A DNA stretch of 64,000 bases from Thalassomonas viridans. GTDB lineage: Bacteria > Pseudomonadota > Gammaproteobacteria > Enterobacterales > Alteromonadaceae. This document shows positions 25,089-33,521 of the stretch, one piece after another; positions within the stretch are counted from its first letter, which is position 1; each line of letters starts with the position of its first letter. The DNA is taken from assembly GCF_000948985.2 (NCBI RefSeq), contig NZ_CP059734.1, positions 1,054,001 to 1,118,000 of the forward strand. The letters are read 5' to 3'. Below the pieces are notes generated by a model. It had not been told where the DNA came from and did no database searches. It saw nothing but the letters and a program-made list of their open reading frames with translations. The position numbers and the translations under genes were made by a program.

Positions 25089-26165
25089 ATGTTATTTACC
25101 GCAGATATTCGCAATGAACAAGATTTAAGAAAAATTATCCCGGCTTACCACCAACGTATGGATAAGCGCATTCAAACCAGGTTAGATCACTACTGTCTCG
25201 AATACCTAGACCATGCGACACTCGCCTGCATAGCCTTCGCTCATCCACCCCTGGGGTTTTATTATGTCGCGTTAAACGAAAATACTTTGTTGTCTGTCAC
25301 GCCCCAAGTCCTGAATATTTGCTTGTCCGCCAGGCCCTGCCAACAAACTTTTAGTAACGAGCAATTAACCAGGCTGTTGGCTGAGTGTAATACCTGTAGT
25401 CTCTACTTTTTTATTTCCGGCATAGGGCATGGTTTGCGCATAAATGCGTTTGCTGAGCAAAATAATCAAACAAACGCCGATGAAAACACGCAAGCAATAA
25501 CATTCAATGTGCTCAGTGCTTATTTTCAATGTTCGCGGGCCGCAGTCAGGGCGGGGCTGTGGGAGCCGGTTCAAACAGCAGATATTCAAAAAAAATCTTT
25601 TGCCAGCACTAGCACCACCACGCTCACTGATGATGCTATAGCGATGATCGCCTCAGCTCCCTATTTATTACTGCTGAGCCAAAATGAACAGCAAGCCACC
25701 GAGCTTTCTCCCCGTGGCGGACAGGCAGGTTTTGTAAAAGTACGAAACAACCATACTTTGTTGATACCAGAGTGGCCGGGTAATAAAGTGGCTATTAGCT
25801 TACGTAATATTCTTAAGCAAAAATTAGTGTCGCTGTCTTTTATTGTTCCGGGCTGTGATTTCACCTTGGCAGTACAGGGAGAGGCGAGCTTAATCTCTGA
25901 TCGCCGGGTATTGTCGAGCATGGCAATAAAAAGCAAAGCGCCCTTGCTGGCCATTGCCGTATCGGTTAAGCGGGTAATCATTCAGCAAGAGGCAAGCTTA
26001 AACAATGCTTTGTTATGGCAGGCAGATAAGCATAAAGATGCCGGGCAGTTGAGTTCATTTTCCAAGGTCATGGCTGAGCATCTCAATGGCAAAGGCTTGT
26101 TGGGTAAAGTATCACGTCCTATAGTTGGTTCGGTGATTCGGCATGATTTAAAAAATTTGTACTAG
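25089..26165 (+). CDS. Pyridoxamine-phosphate-oxidase-like split-barrel flavoprotein
   Basis: 358 residues. About 180-300 matches the PNPOx-like FMN-binding split barrel (SPRGGQAGFVKVRNNHTLLIPEWPGNKVAISLRNIL...SLSFIVPGCDFTLAVQGEASLISD). The N-terminal half (about 30-130) looks like a second, related domain. Such proteins bind FMN, F420 or haem and reduce small molecules; the substrate is unknown. It is divergent from the IS-disrupted AraC gene, which probably regulated it. Confidence 0.7.
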   Translation: MLFTADIRNEQDLRKIIPAYHQRMDKRIQTRLDHYCLEYLDHATLACIAFAHPPLGFYYVALNENTLLSVTPQVLNICLSARPCQQTFSNEQLTRLLAECNTCSLYFFISGIGHGLRINAFAEQNNQTNADENTQAITFNVLSAYFQCSRAAVRAGLWEPVQTADIQKKSFASTSTTTLTDDAIAMIASAPYLLLLSQNEQQATELSPRGGQAGFVKVRNNHTLLIPEWPGNKVAISLRNILKQKLVSLSFIVPGCDFTLAVQGEASLISDRRVLSSMAIKSKAPLLAIAVSVKRVIIQQEASLNNALLWQADKHKDAGQLSSFSKVMAEHLNGKGLLGKVSRPIVGSVIRHDLKNLY

Positions 26166-26408
26166 GGGTTAACCTCTTGAATAATAAGCGGGTACTTTTC
26201 CTCACCAAAAATTGGCAAATATGAAAGCTTAAGGCAACGGTAGCGGGCTCAAATATTTCAATAATTACAGGTGATTACTATTTATTTCGTCTTAATTTCG
26301 TTGTTTTTTACTGCCTGTGTGATATTTTCATAACATAAGGATGTATTTGGGTGGGCTAACCCTATTCAGTGTTGGGCGTTAGCGAACATCATAAATCGAA
26401 TCTAAGGA
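26166..26408. other. Intergenic region, 243 bp
   Basis: No gene seen. A GTTGGGC sequence at about 26382 resembles an integron core half-site, but no matching partner forms a proper attC. Confidence 0.4.
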
Positions 26409-26414
26409 ATGAAT

Positions 26415-26831
26415 ATGCCAGCTATACAAGGAAGTATAAACGGAGTTTTAGTAGAGTTTTCTCCAAATGTTAATAAAGACGTAGACCAGAGAATTTTAGA
26501 TGCTTTAAAAAGAGTAATAAAAACCGATATTGCAAGCGATCACACTCTTATGAAAATTTATATCTCATCTGCTAATGATCAACATGAATTGCCTAGTCGA
26601 CATGTTCAGGGTAAAGGGAAAGCTGTTGATATTTCAAGAATTAATGGAATGAAAATGTCTGTTAATTACCCTGGTGATGCAACAGTTAAAGCAATCGTTG
26701 ATGCCTTGCAAACAGAATTTGAAAATTATCCCCATAAAAGAGAAAATTTTGGTCCTTTTTTTAAAAAAAAGCTAGGAGAACCATATTCTGTATCTGGGCA
26801 CAGTGATCATATACACTTTTCTGTAAATTAA
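26415..26831 (+). CDS. M15-type peptidase-like protein (D,D-carboxypeptidase fold)
   Basis: 138 residues from the ATG at 26415, which has AAGGA at the right distance; the ATG at 26409 is too close. Zinc-site pattern of M15 peptidases: SRHVQGKGKAVDIS (H and D) around residue 75, and SGHSDHIHFSVN (HxH) at the C-terminus. There is no signal peptide. The size and the following secreted lipoprotein suggest either a phage-type endolysin or a peptidoglycan-cleaving effector with periplasmic immunity. Base composition is clearly more AT-rich than the neighbours, consistent with transfer. Confidence 0.65.
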   Translation: MPAIQGSINGVLVEFSPNVNKDVDQRILDALKRVIKTDIASDHTLMKIYISSANDQHELPSRHVQGKGKAVDISRINGMKMSVNYPGDATVKAIVDALQTEFENYPHKRENFGPFFKKKLGEPYSVSGHSDHIHFSVN

Positions 26832-26841
26832 GGCGGTTGAC

Positions 26842-27306
26842 ATGAAAATTTTGCTAATAGCTTTACTAGCTTTTTGTTCTTCGTGCAGTGCGCTGGATTC
26901 TGACTTGAAAAGTGCAATTTCTTATGGAGAAATCAAAGGCTTAAATAAATATACACCTGAAGTTGACAAGCAACTCTTTATCCGTTTATTTAATGCTCCG
27001 ATATATCAAGACAATTGCTTCAAAGAAACTCATGGGGTGTGCCAATATAAGTATTTTTTGAGTGTTTCGACATTCGATGAGTATCCGGAGACTAACATTT
27101 ATCTTCTAAAAACATTAGGTGAAATTGATAAGATTGAATGGTTACCGACATCTGATGTTGATACAGCAAAACTGAAGCTTGCCATAAACAGCTACACTAA
27201 GGCTGCGTTGTCTAATAATAATAAACTTGTTAATACAAAATCTATTATTAGCATTGTTGTGACACCTGTAGAAATCAACGAATCGCTAACAAATATGCCA
27301 AATTGA
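26842..27306 (+). CDS. Putative lipoprotein, 154 aa
   Basis: The signal peptide has a lipobox-like end (LLAFCSSCSALD), so lipidation at Cys 15 is likely. The remainder is polar without a recognised domain; a Cys pair near 59 and 67 could form a disulfide. It starts 10 bp after the M15-like gene, so the two are probably co-expressed. If the first gene is a cell-wall effector, this is its natural immunity candidate. Confidence 0.55.
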   Translation: MKILLIALLAFCSSCSALDSDLKSAISYGEIKGLNKYTPEVDKQLFIRLFNAPIYQDNCFKETHGVCQYKYFLSVSTFDEYPETNIYLLKTLGEIDKIEWLPTSDVDTAKLKLAINSYTKAALSNNNKLVNTKSIISIVVTPVEINESLTNMPN

Positions 27307-27360
27307 CGCATTGGCCTAAACAGGTTTGAAATCCATCAGCACTAAAAATAAACATTTCAA

Positions 27361-27475
27361 ATGTATCTCAAAAAAGACCGATTTACTGTCGATTTGACTA
27401 TGAACTGGTCTTTCTTTATTTATAAGTCATAAGCCAAACCGCTGTACCTAAAGAAGGTACAGTAGCTTTATAATC
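27361..27475 (+). repeat. Remnant of the SymE module without its ORF
   Basis: The module's front hairpin (AAAGACC ... GGTCTTT, 27374-27412) is followed directly by its back hairpin (GCTGTACC ... GGTACAGTAGC, 27440-27466), with the SymE gene and leader deleted between. It could serve as a terminator for the M15/lipoprotein pair. Confidence 0.6.
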
Positions 27476-27593
27476 GGGGCAATGCTAGTTATTCGAAGGG
27501 GATGAAAGCTGGCTTTAATGATGCTGGCCTTAATATTTTTATTGAAATAGTAAGCTGCTATTTATGCAGATAAAATGGTTTTTAATAATCTGG

Positions 27594-28127
27594 TTAAGAT
27601 TTAATGTTCTCCCTCGACCAGGCCCTGATTTTTTCGATTTCATCCGGTTTACAGCCCAGAGACTCTAAAAAATCGGCATGCATTTCCGGAAGATCTTTTT
27701 CAAACTCAACATGCCAGCGGTGCCTGGCTTCAGCATCCATACCTGAGGCTTTGAGGATATTAACCCATTGTTCCTTATTCATGGTTCTTGAAGTTCTTAT
27801 TAAGGAGTCACGGCCCAGCAGCCCGGCAATTAATTGCTGCTGTTGTCTTAATTTACTGATTTCACTGTTAAGATTGATCAGTCTTTGTTCCAGCACTTTT
27901 GTCGATTCTGTCTCGCCGGAATTGAGAATATCGGCGATCGACTCCAACGACAAGCCGGCTTCCCGATAGGTGGCTATTTTCTCCATTCTCTGAACATCAC
28001 TTTGAGAATAGAGGCGGTAGTTAGCCTCAGATCTGGCAGAAGGCTTTAGTAAACCGATTTTGTCGTAATACAGCAAAGTACTCCGGGACAAATCATACTT
28101 CTTTCCTAATTGGTTTACCGTATACAT
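27594..28127 (-). CDS. MerR-family transcriptional regulator
   Basis: 177 residues: N-terminal winged HTH (MYTVNQLGKKYDLSRSTLLYYDKIGLLKPSARSEANYRLYS), a coiled-coil dimerisation helix (about 75-105), and an effector part with HRWHVEFEKDLPEMHADFLESLG (TipAS/antibiotic-binding-like). It lies 43 bp behind the SRPBCC gene in one transcription unit. Two promoters in 28803-29071 have the 19-bp spacer typical for MerR activation and share the same sequence, so self-regulation plus activation of the monooxygenase gene is predicted. Confidence 0.9.
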   Translation of the reverse strand: MYTVNQLGKKYDLSRSTLLYYDKIGLLKPSARSEANYRLYSQSDVQRMEKIATYREAGLSLESIADILNSGETESTKVLEQRLINLNSEISKLRQQQQLIAGLLGRDSLIRTSRTMNKEQWVNILKASGMDAEARHRWHVEFEKDLPEMHADFLESLGCKPDEIEKIRAWSRENIKS

Positions 28128-28170
28128 ATGTGACTCCTTATTTTTACTGCCGACTTGATACTGCTAACGG

Positions 28171-28761
28171 TTAAAGGTGCTGGCTGATTTTGTCCATATG
28201 GGCGACGATTAAATCCCGCCATTCAACCATCATTTTGGCATAACTGGTCTGGTCGTAATGCCTGAGTAATTTTTTATTTCCCATTGGCGTCAGCGCCGTT
28301 AATTTATAAGTAACATGAACCGTTGAGCCGCCCTTGCCATTTGCTTTTAATAATACATCAACCGTCCCCGTATCTGAGTCCGGATTTATGCGGTGATACC
28401 GGGCATGCCTGGTTTGCTTGTCATAATTTAACACCTGCCAATAAGTTGTTTTACCGCCATGCTCGGTCAAAAATACGGTATCTGGCTCGAATCCGTCACC
28501 GCTTAAAATAACAGGATCCCATCCCGGCACCCAAAGCCTTTCGCCGGGGCCGGTAAACAGAGGTAATGCTTTATCAGGTGCTATATCTATTTCGAACGAA
28601 CCGCTGCGGGAAATAGTTACCGCATTTTCTTTAGAGAAATTAGCGCCTGAAATATGTGTAAAGCCAGACTTTTCCTGCTTTTCATGGTAATTCGCGTATA
28701 AGTTTCCGCTTAACAAAATACTTAGGGCACAAAGGCTGGTGACTAGTTTTGCTTTATTCAT
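28171..28761 (-). CDS. Exported SRPBCC (START-like) domain protein
   Basis: 196 residues from the ATG at 28761, chosen because GAGGA precedes it and it yields a clean signal peptide (MNKAKLVTSLCALSILLSGNLYA). The body (about 45-190) has the SRPBCC/polyketide-cyclase pattern (SGSFEIDIAPDKALPLFTGPGERLWVPGWDPVIL...). Such folds bind hydrophobic ligands. It heads the unit that includes the MerR regulator and is preceded by a MerR-type promoter. Confidence 0.75.
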   Translation of the reverse strand: MNKAKLVTSLCALSILLSGNLYANYHEKQEKSGFTHISGANFSKENAVTISRSGSFEIDIAPDKALPLFTGPGERLWVPGWDPVILSGDGFEPDTVFLTEHGGKTTYWQVLNYDKQTRHARYHRINPDSDTGTVDVLLKANGKGGSTVHVTYKLTALTPMGNKKLLRHYDQTSYAKMMVEWRDLIVAHMDKISQHL

Positions 28762-28802
28762 AATATTCCTCGCTGGTAATGAATTGTCTGTAAGCAAGGC
28801 TG

Positions 28803-28834
28803 TACCCTAAAGTATGAAGCCATAGACAGGTCAA
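28803..28834 (-). promoter_or_regulatory. MerR-type promoter for SRPBCC-merR unit
   Basis: On the minus strand: TTGACC, a 19-bp spacer beginning TGTCTATGGCTTCA, then TAGGGT. The overlong spacer is the hallmark of MerR-activated promoters. Most bases agree with the site at 29040-29071. Confidence 0.7.
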
Positions 28835-29039
28835 CCGCTTTTTCATGAAGCTGCACAAGTCTTAAAGCAGGGGAGTGAATCAAGGTTTCGGGCGGTTTTA
28901 CACATATCAGGGCAAAAAATGGAAGCGTAGCTGCCCTGTGTGATATTTCGCTAACGCCGGTAAACTCATTTATTTTGGCCTTATATTCTACGGTTATGCA
29001 CCGCTTAGAAATCAGCTACAAGCCTTTCATCATTAGTGT

Positions 29040-29071
29040 TTGACCTGTCTACAGGTTCACCCTTTAAGCTT
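29040..29071 (+). promoter_or_regulatory. MerR-type promoter for the monooxygenase gene
   Basis: TTGACC, a 19-bp spacer containing the dyad ACCTGTCTACAGGT (overlapping the -35), then TAAGCT. Directed at the luciferase-like gene about 95 bp downstream. Confidence 0.7.
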
Positions 29072-29164
29072 CTGACCTCTCCCGGTTTTCTGATGAATAA
29101 CGAGAGAAAAAATTTTGAAACTGACATTTCATTTTGACCAAGCAGCTAAATTAGGAACACCTTG

Positions 29165-30130
29165 ATGTATAAATCACTATTCACAACCTTAGATCACCAC
29201 CCAGGTATATCTGACCTGTCAACAGCAGATGTATACGGCACCGCCCACAGCTACGCCCAACTGGCCGACGAACTCGGCTACAGTTGCTTTTGGATCGGCG
29301 AACATCATTTTTTGCAAAATGTAGGCAGCATTCCCAATCCGGCAGTACTCTTAAGCTCTCTGGCACAATGCACCAAAAACATTCGCCTCGGGCCGGCGGT
29401 TGCTGTTCTTCCCATGCGTGACGCTACCTTAACGGCAGAAAATTACGCTATGGTCGATATCATTTCCGGCGGCCGCCTGAATATGGGCGTTGGCACGGGG
29501 CAGGTAGCTACCGAATATCAAAACATGGGCATTGATTTTGAAAATCGTCGCGATGCTTTCGGCCAAAGCCTGGATAGCATCATAAGTTATTGGACACAGC
29601 ACGACCTTGATTCCGAATCTTCCCTGAATATAAGGCCGGTTCAGTCACCTATGCCGCCTTTGTATATTGCAACGATAACCCCCGAGTCTGCATATCGAGC
29701 GGGTAAGAACGGCCAGTCAGTTTTGACCATAGTATCTCCCGGCGGAAACAACCTGTCATTGCTGCAAGAGATAATTGAGGCGCATAACAAAGGTAAGTCC
29801 GAGACTATTGCGCCAGGTATAGACACCGAAGTTGTTGTCACCGTATATGCCTATGCGGCAGAGACTGAAGAGAGTGCCATTGAAACTGCGGCAGCTTCCC
29901 TGAGAAACTTTTCCCCGTCACTACAAGACAAAAGTGTGGCCGAAATCCGCTCGAACGTGCAAGGCATGGTCGCCAATAACACCGCCCTGTTTGGAACCGC
30001 CGGGCAAATAAGCAAGCAACTACAACATTACCGAGACATTGGCGTTAAACATATTAATTTCTTAGCAAACTTTGGCGGTATGCAGCCAGGGCAGGTAGCT
30101 GAGAGTATCAGGTTATTGGCATTAGCCTGA
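29165..30130 (+). CDS. LLM-class (luciferase-like) flavin-dependent oxidoreductase
   Basis: 321 residues. Family landmarks include FWIGEHHFLQN near 45, NPAVLLSSLAQCTKNIRLGPAVAVLPMRD at 60-90, SGGRLNMGVGTGQ near 105, and a C-terminal region with FGTAGQISKQLQHYRDIG. The fold is a TIM barrel using FMNH2 from a partner reductase to oxidise an unknown substrate. The ATG at 29165 follows TAGGAAC; a TTG at 29162 is less likely. It is predicted to belong to the neighbouring MerR regulon. Confidence 0.9.
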   Translation: MYKSLFTTLDHHPGISDLSTADVYGTAHSYAQLADELGYSCFWIGEHHFLQNVGSIPNPAVLLSSLAQCTKNIRLGPAVAVLPMRDATLTAENYAMVDIISGGRLNMGVGTGQVATEYQNMGIDFENRRDAFGQSLDSIISYWTQHDLDSESSLNIRPVQSPMPPLYIATITPESAYRAGKNGQSVLTIVSPGGNNLSLLQEIIEAHNKGKSETIAPGIDTEVVVTVYAYAAETEESAIETAAASLRNFSPSLQDKSVAEIRSNVQGMVANNTALFGTAGQISKQLQHYRDIGVKHINFLANFGGMQPGQVAESIRLLALA

Positions 30131-30442
30131 TACACAGCCGCTGACACAGGGAAGCAATATAGAGGGTTCAATACACAAATATTCAGACGAGGGGGCAGGG
30201 AGGAACATATGTTTCTCAGCAAATGCTAAAGGTACTTGTTATGGCATCTGCTGGTGTATTAGCAATAGCTATGGGGCTGATTTAAAGAGTGCTCAAGCCC
30301 CCTTAGTTTCTTTGCCGTCAACTCCTGTTATGGCAGCCGAACCTGCCAGCCAAAACTATCCCCGGACTTTATTAAAAGCCATAAATTAAGCTGCTGTCCC
30401 TAAAACAGAGTCAGCAGCTTTACCCCAACAGAAACCGCCGGC
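30131..30442. other. Intergenic region with a partial SymE-module terminator
   Basis: 312 bp. A GGAGG site at about 30199 precedes two tiny overlapping frames (six and 20 codons; the second reads MLKVLVMASAGVLAIAMGLI), with further out-of-frame coding-like sequence to about 30380. It may be a broken small secreted protein. At 30388-30421 lies a hairpin AAGCTGCTG ... CAGCAGCTT related to the SymE-module terminator. Confidence 0.4.
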
Positions 30443-31333
30443 TCAGATCAGTTCAACATCCAACGCATCGGCAAGACGTTTCCGATAAACATTTAATTCG
30501 GCATACGGGCGCAAATTGGCGATAAGGGCACGAATGAGCGTTGAGTTTACCGCAGGTTGTGACAATTCATTTTCAATAAGCGCTGAAGTTTCCAGCACTA
30601 AGCTTTTCTGGCTGGCCGCCATTTCTTCGGCCTCGCGTTTAATCGTTTCCAGCAGTTTTAACGCCTTTTGCCGCTGGTGTTGCTCATTATCTAAGTTTTG
30701 CGTTAGCGGGAAATTATCTTTGGTTAATACCGGCGAAAGTGTGGAGCTGCTTAGCGCCGTTATCGCGCTGTCCAGACAAAATGCCACTAAGTGCGCACAG
30801 CGTTTTATTGAGAAGTCGGCGTCGTCTAAAGTCAAATAAACCGTGTATTCCTGCAGCAATCCGTTTACCAGGGAAACAATATCGTATAACCAGGGGCTGA
30901 TATCTTTGCCATAGGCCTGCAGCAGCACTTTTTGTTGTGACAAATGGTAGTTTACGCGGCATTCCTGAACCACGGTCATCACTTCCGAGTCCATCACTAT
31001 CATATCATCGGCTAAAAACACCTGAATGAATGACCGTTCATTCAATACTTCCTGATACTCCCGCACCAGATACTCTTCCAGTAACAGCACGCCTTTTTTA
31101 TCTTCATTTTCTAACAGCTGATCGACCAAATACTGGTTTTTTTCATCCGACTGTAAAAACAGCGCCTTAACAATGTCGAGCTTGCTGGAAAAGTAGGAAT
31201 AAACCGAACCTTTGGCAATACCGGCGGCGTCGGCAATATTGGCTATGGTGGTACCGCGAAAGCCTTTTTCGATAAATATCGACTTTGCCGTCGCCATAAT
31301 AAGTTCACGCTTTGAAGTCGCTGCTGTCGACAT
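30443..31333 (-). CDS. TetR-family regulator of the adjacent ABC exporter
   Basis: About 296 residues from ATG 31333 (MSTAATSKRE), preferred over the upstream ATG at 31378 because AAGGAAA lies just before it. HTH at about 10-55 (IFIEKGFRGTTIANIADAAGIAKGSVYSYFSSKLDIV). The C-terminal region is unusually long for the family (200-220 is typical), with an extra helical segment after residue 220. It is divergent from the ABC transporter gene; the shared intergenic region holds two perfect TGACCnnnnGGTCA operators. Confidence 0.9.
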   Translation of the reverse strand: MSTAATSKRELIMATAKSIFIEKGFRGTTIANIADAAGIAKGSVYSYFSSKLDIVKALFLQSDEKNQYLVDQLLENEDKKGVLLLEEYLVREYQEVLNERSFIQVFLADDMIVMDSEVMTVVQECRVNYHLSQQKVLLQAYGKDISPWLYDIVSLVNGLLQEYTVYLTLDDADFSIKRCAHLVAFCLDSAITALSSSTLSPVLTKDNFPLTQNLDNEQHQRQKALKLLETIKREAEEMAASQKSLVLETSALIENELSQPAVNSTLIRALIANLRPYAELNVYRKRLADALDVELI

Positions 31334-31413
31334 AATTGAGATAATTTCCTTGATTAGACTGCGGGCGTATTGTGCCATAAATTCTGAAAATGACCAATAA
31401 GTCAGTTGACATA

Positions 31414-31427
31414 TGACCGTATGGTCA
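31414..31427. promoter_or_regulatory. TetR operator TGACCGTATGGTCA
   Basis: Perfect 5-bp arms spaced by four bases, in the divergent tetR/ABC promoter region. An imperfect relative TGACCAATAAGTCA lies at 31391-31404. Confidence 0.7.
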
Positions 31428-31456
31428 ATACGATATTTGTATATCGGTCATTTTGT

Positions 31457-31470
31457 TGACCGCACGGTCA
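31457..31470. promoter_or_regulatory. TetR operator TGACCGCACGGTCA
   Basis: Second copy with the same arms. It lies 17 bp before the ABC transporter start and would block its initiation. A half site CGGTCA ends at 31450. Confidence 0.7.
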
Positions 31471-31486
31471 TTTCAAAGAGGTGTTT

Positions 31487-33148
31487 ATGGATAAATCATC
31501 GGGTGATACCAAATCCTTGTGGAAGCTGCTGTCTCCACATAAGCCCAAACGAAAATCATTTGTGTACCTAGGCTTATTAGTCGTTATTACCACGGCGCTT
31601 GAACTGGTATTGCCTTTGTATTCCAGCCATTTAATAGACTCTATCAGTGCCAACGGTGTCAGCACCGCTATTGTGTCAGGCTTAATTGCCCTGGTGTTAT
31701 TTACCGCCGTTTTTGAGGCCGTTCTAGCCTGGTACGGCGGCAGGCTGGGTCATCAAATAAGCTTTCGTTTGCGTTATAGCTTAATTGGCCGCCTGCTGCA
31801 CAGCCAAAGTCAAAGCCTGGATCAGGAGCACAGCGCCGAGCTGAGTGCGCGGGTTGTCAACGACTCAAAAGAGGTTAAATCCGTATTGGCGGAAGACCTC
31901 ACCGGCTTGATCAGCGGTTCGGTATCTTTAGTGGCGGTGATCACTATTATGTTTGTTTTAGACTGGCGCTTAACCGTAGTGTTAGTGACCTGTGTCCTGA
32001 CCGGTTTTGCTTTGATTCTGCCGATAGCCCTAATGATGAATAATATCGGTAAAGCCATGCAAGCGGCAGAAGCCAACCTGTTAAAGCATATTACCGAATG
32101 GCTGCGCTACGGCAAACTGGTGAAGTCTCATAACGCCGGCGGTGAACTGCACAAGCGCTCCCAGGACTTACTTGACGAATGCTTTACCCAGGAAATGCGG
32201 GGCACTAAAGTGCTGTCTCTTATCGGCCCTATATCTAACCTGGTGCTGATGCTGAGTATGATCGCAATTTTAGCCTTCTCGGCCTACTGGCTTGAGCAGG
32301 GCACTATGACCTTAGGCACAGTAACGGCATTTTTATTGTATTTATTTGGTCTGACTTTCCCGTTAACGGCCATGGCGATGTTTTTCAGTAACCTGAACAA
32401 AGCCAGCGGAGCAGCAACACGCTTAACCGAAATCAGCCGCCTGCCCACCGAACCTTCAGAAGCACCGCTGGTGTTAGAGAATATCACCGATTTGGCGGTG
32501 AAAGACTTATGCTTTGTCCGTGACGACAAAACCATTTTAAACCAGGTGAACTACCAGTTTCCGGCAAGTGGCTTATCCATTGTATTAGGCGAAAGCGGCA
32601 GCGGAAAAAGTACTTTACTCAACCAGTTTTTAGGTTTTTATCCCGAAACGCATACCAGTGTATTCATCAACGGCAAAACGTTAAATGAATATAACTTATC
32701 GTCGGTTCGCCAATCGATAGCCTGGGTTGATCAGGAGCCTAAATTGCTGCATGCCAGTATCCGCGACAACCTGACTTTAGGGCTTAAACAACAGGTAACG
32801 GATGACGAAGTTTTCAACGCATTAAAATCGGTAGGCTTACATTCCTGGCTAGAGCGCATTAATCACAACCTCAAGCTAATGGTGTCAGAACAAAGCCATC
32901 AGTTCTCCGGCGGAGAGAAGCAGCGTTTTGCCATAGCCCGGGCTATTTTACGGCAAGCCAAGGTATTGCTGCTGGATGAGCCTACCTCGGCATTGGATGA
33001 CAGCAATAAAGTTGAATTGATGATTTTACTCAGGAAACTGGCGGATAAAATGCGGGTTATTATGATCAGCCATCATTTGGATCTTATTGAGCCTGAGGAT
33101 AATGTTATTGAAATGGCTGCGGGTGAGATCGTCAATAACAATACTTGA
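31487..33148 (+). CDS. ABC transporter, fused permease/ATPase (half-transporter exporter)
   Basis: 553 residues from the ATG preceded by AGAGG. Six-helix transmembrane domain (about 20-310) then a nucleotide-binding domain with Walker A GESGSGKST, Q-loop WVDQEP, signature FSGGEKQR, Walker B VLLLDEPTS and H-loop SHH. Homodimeric type IV exporters of this kind expel drugs, lipids or peptides. The divergent TetR gene and the operators imply induction by the exported compound. Confidence 0.93.
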   Translation: MDKSSGDTKSLWKLLSPHKPKRKSFVYLGLLVVITTALELVLPLYSSHLIDSISANGVSTAIVSGLIALVLFTAVFEAVLAWYGGRLGHQISFRLRYSLIGRLLHSQSQSLDQEHSAELSARVVNDSKEVKSVLAEDLTGLISGSVSLVAVITIMFVLDWRLTVVLVTCVLTGFALILPIALMMNNIGKAMQAAEANLLKHITEWLRYGKLVKSHNAGGELHKRSQDLLDECFTQEMRGTKVLSLIGPISNLVLMLSMIAILAFSAYWLEQGTMTLGTVTAFLLYLFGLTFPLTAMAMFFSNLNKASGAATRLTEISRLPTEPSEAPLVLENITDLAVKDLCFVRDDKTILNQVNYQFPASGLSIVLGESGSGKSTLLNQFLGFYPETHTSVFINGKTLNEYNLSSVRQSIAWVDQEPKLLHASIRDNLTLGLKQQVTDDEVFNALKSVGLHSWLERINHNLKLMVSEQSHQFSGGEKQRFAIARAILRQAKVLLLDEPTSALDDSNKVELMILLRKLADKMRVIMISHHLDLIEPEDNVIEMAAGEIVNNNT

Positions 33149-33521
33149 TAATCCGTACAGAGTACGGGCAACTTGTCGTGATTCAGAAAAAGTTGGTTAA
33201 CGATCCGTATAAAATTATAAGTTTATGAACGCCCATGACTTTGTCATGGTATTGGAATATAACTTTTAGTTATCAATGTTTACATGCAAATAAAAAATGA
33301 TAGCCAAGATTATAATTCTGTTTTTGGATTATATGGACGGATAAATATATAAATTTAGGTTGATAAGCTATTGAAGATATTAGAGTAAAAATGTAAATTC
33401 ATGATTCATCTAGTCTGAAATTATTTGGACAGAAATATGGAATTTTTGGGCTAATAAAACTGTTAGGTTTTTTATCGTGTTTAACTAAGCAGGTTAATAT
33501 AGTCGACAGGCCAGTTAGGTT
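33149..33521. other. AT-rich intergenic region before the DUF4365 pair
   Basis: 373 bp, strongly AT-rich. No gene or repeat recognised apart from the small hairpin at its left edge. It probably includes the promoter of the downstream two-gene unit. Confidence 0.4.
33153..33167 (+). terminator. Hairpin after the ABC transporter gene
   Basis: CCGTAC-AGA-GTACGG, 5 bp after the stop codon; no T run, so a weak or rho-assisted terminator. Confidence 0.35.

Noticed and set aside
26370..26400. Possible integron attC site before the M15-like gene (GTTGGGC, CTAACCC nearby)
   Set aside because: GTTGGGC fits the GTTRRRY half, but no matching RYYYAAC partner with proper spacing was found, and the following gene pair lacks an attC at its end.
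30199..30380. Small secreted protein gene
   Set aside because: Only short frames of six and 20 codons and an out-of-frame continuation; too weak to list as a gene.
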